A stretch of 36,152 bases of DNA, taken from the NCBI GenBank assembly GCA_946480245.1, contig CAMLIZ010000034.1:1-36152 (forward strand), given 5' to 3'. The stretch is from an uncultured Pseudomonadota bacterium (GTDB lineage: Bacteria > Pseudomonadota > Gammaproteobacteria > Burkholderiales > Burkholderiaceae). The notes under the pieces are model-generated. The model saw only the letters and a program-made list of their open reading frames with translations. It was not told where the DNA came from and did no database searches. Below, piece after piece: positions 35,502-36,152 of the stretch. Positions within the stretch are counted from its first letter, which is position 1, and every line of letters begins with the position of its first letter. The translations under genes were made by a program, and so were the position numbers.

Positions 35502-35539
35502 TTTTCTCGCTCAAGCCGGCGGCCCGGCCCGGAACAATC
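35502..35539 (+). promoter_or_regulatory. Candidate flhA promoter, same layout as flhB
   Basis: TTTTC (35502-35506), a 24-nt spacer and GGAACAATC (35531-35539) precede the flhA ATG by 6 nt. Both elements and the spacing equal those before flhB. The gap between 35454 and 35545 otherwise holds a C/T-rich run and nothing else recognisable. Confidence 0.5.
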
Positions 35540-35545
35540 CTGGCC

Positions 35546-36152
35546 ATGAGCGAGCTCACCGCGCGTCTGCAATCCCTGCTCGGCCGCAATGGCGACACCG
35601 CCAAGGCGCTGATGGCGCCGTTGTTCATCGTGATGGTGCTGTCGATGATGGTGCTGCCGCTGCCGTCGTTCATGCTGGACGTGTTCTTCACGTTCAACAT
35701 CGCGCTGGCGCTCACGGTGATGCTGGTGGCCGCGCACATGGTCCGGCCGCTGGACTTTGCCGCGTTCCCGTCGGTGCTGCTGATCACCACCTTGCTGCGC
35801 CTGAGCCTGAACGTGGCCTCCACTCGCGTGGTGCTGATGCAGGGCCACACCGGCGCCGGCGCGGCCGGCCGGGTGATCGAATCGTTCGGCCACTTCCTGA
35901 TCGGCGGCAACTTCGCGGTCGGCCTGATCGTGTTCGCCGTGGTGGTGGTGATCAACTTCATCGTGGTGACCAAGGGCGCGGAGCGCATTGCCGAGGTGGC
36001 GGCGCGCTTCACCCTGGACGCGATGCCCGGCAAGCAGATGTCGATCGACGCCGACCTCAATGCCGGCCTGATCGACGAGAAGGAGGCCAAGCGCCGTCGC
36101 GCCGAGGTGGGCGAGGAGGCCGAGTTCTTCGGCTCCATGGACGGTGCCAGCA
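35546..36152 (+). CDS. flhA: Flagellar export-gate protein FlhA, N-terminal part
   Basis: The gene runs off the right edge; 202 codons are visible. FlhA forms the nonameric ring of the flagellar export gate that couples proton motive force to secretion. Seen are the early membrane helices (from about residue 23), the FHIPEP-family segment [17 protein letters not shown] and the cytoplasmic loop [20 protein letters not shown] with [23 protein letters not shown] at 35546 has no Shine-Dalgarno sequence and is preceded by GGAACAATC 6 nt upstream. Its separation from flhB by other genes is unusual. Confidence 0.95.
   Translation, partial: MSELTARLQSLLGRNGDTAKALMAPLFIVMVLSMMVLPLPSFMLDVFFTFNIALALTVMLVAAHMVRPLDFAAFPSVLLITTLLRLSLNVASTRVVLMQGHTGAGAAGRVIESFGHFLIGGNFAVGLIVFAVVVVINFIVVTKGAERIAEVAARFTLDAMPGKQMSIDADLNAGLIDEKEAKRRRAEVGEEAEFFGSMDGAS

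Overview
The window is high-GC, gene-dense chromosomal DNA. Its gene families and order (argH, algZ/algR-type pair, ppc, hemCDXY, flhB...flhA) suggest a motile betaproteobacterium of the order Burkholderiales, probably near Rubrivivax, Leptothrix or Ideonella. The taxon is inferred from gene content and codon style only. No integrase, transposase, CRISPR array or rRNA is visible. One tRNA gene, tRNA-Arg(ACG), is present.

Layout. (1) 1-4690: a plus-strand catabolic operon with the end of an HMG-CoA-lyase-type gene, a CaiB-type CoA-transferase and a complete TRAP transporter (DctP, DctQ, DctM); most genes are joined by 4-bp GTGA/ATGA overlaps. (2) 4687-6637, minus: a Lol lipoprotein-release ABC system with a single permease gene. 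(3) 6700-10414: NAD-type isocitrate dehydrogenase, a conserved unknown protein and recJ. (4) 10431-22033: argH, an AlgZ/AlgR-like LytS/LytTR pair, an exported unknown protein, ppc, and the heme operon hemC-hemD-hemX-hemY. This keeps the argH-algZ-algR-hemC order known from Pseudomonas, with ppc inserted. (5) 22073-22416: tRNA-Arg with its terminator, then an independent small unit holding a 15-codon ORF behind a perfect Shine-Dalgarno sequence, closed by its own terminator. (6) 22427-26818: an AMP-forming acyl-CoA synthetase, an S33 peptidase/hydrolase, and a minus-strand metal-efflux operon (UPF0016 exporter plus DmeF-like CDF transporter) behind a yybP-ykoY manganese riboswitch. (7) 27104-36152: flhB and the start of flhA, normally neighbours, here about 7.3 kb apart.

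The DNA between flhB and flhA is the most unusual part. It encodes an envelope regulatory module on the minus strand: a His-rich lipoprotein, an ECF sigma factor, a zinc-binding transmembrane anti-sigma factor, an S8 (subtilisin-like) protease and a TorF-like porin. A second unit follows with a mono-heme lipoprotein and an outer-membrane barrel carrying an N-terminal heme-binding CxxCH. The two units start from promoters that share GAACCS-N17-ACTCACCG exactly, which is best explained by recognition by the ECF factor encoded between them. Next to this are back-to-back remnants of a sterol desaturase and a TetR regulator, then a divergent sulfotransferase/AspH-type hydroxylase pair.

A recurring feature is a -10-like hexamer 6-11 nt before the start codon of genes that lead transcription units, with no Shine-Dalgarno sequence. 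This suggests frequent leaderless or near-leaderless mRNAs. flhB and flhA share an extended version of this arrangement with identical spacing.
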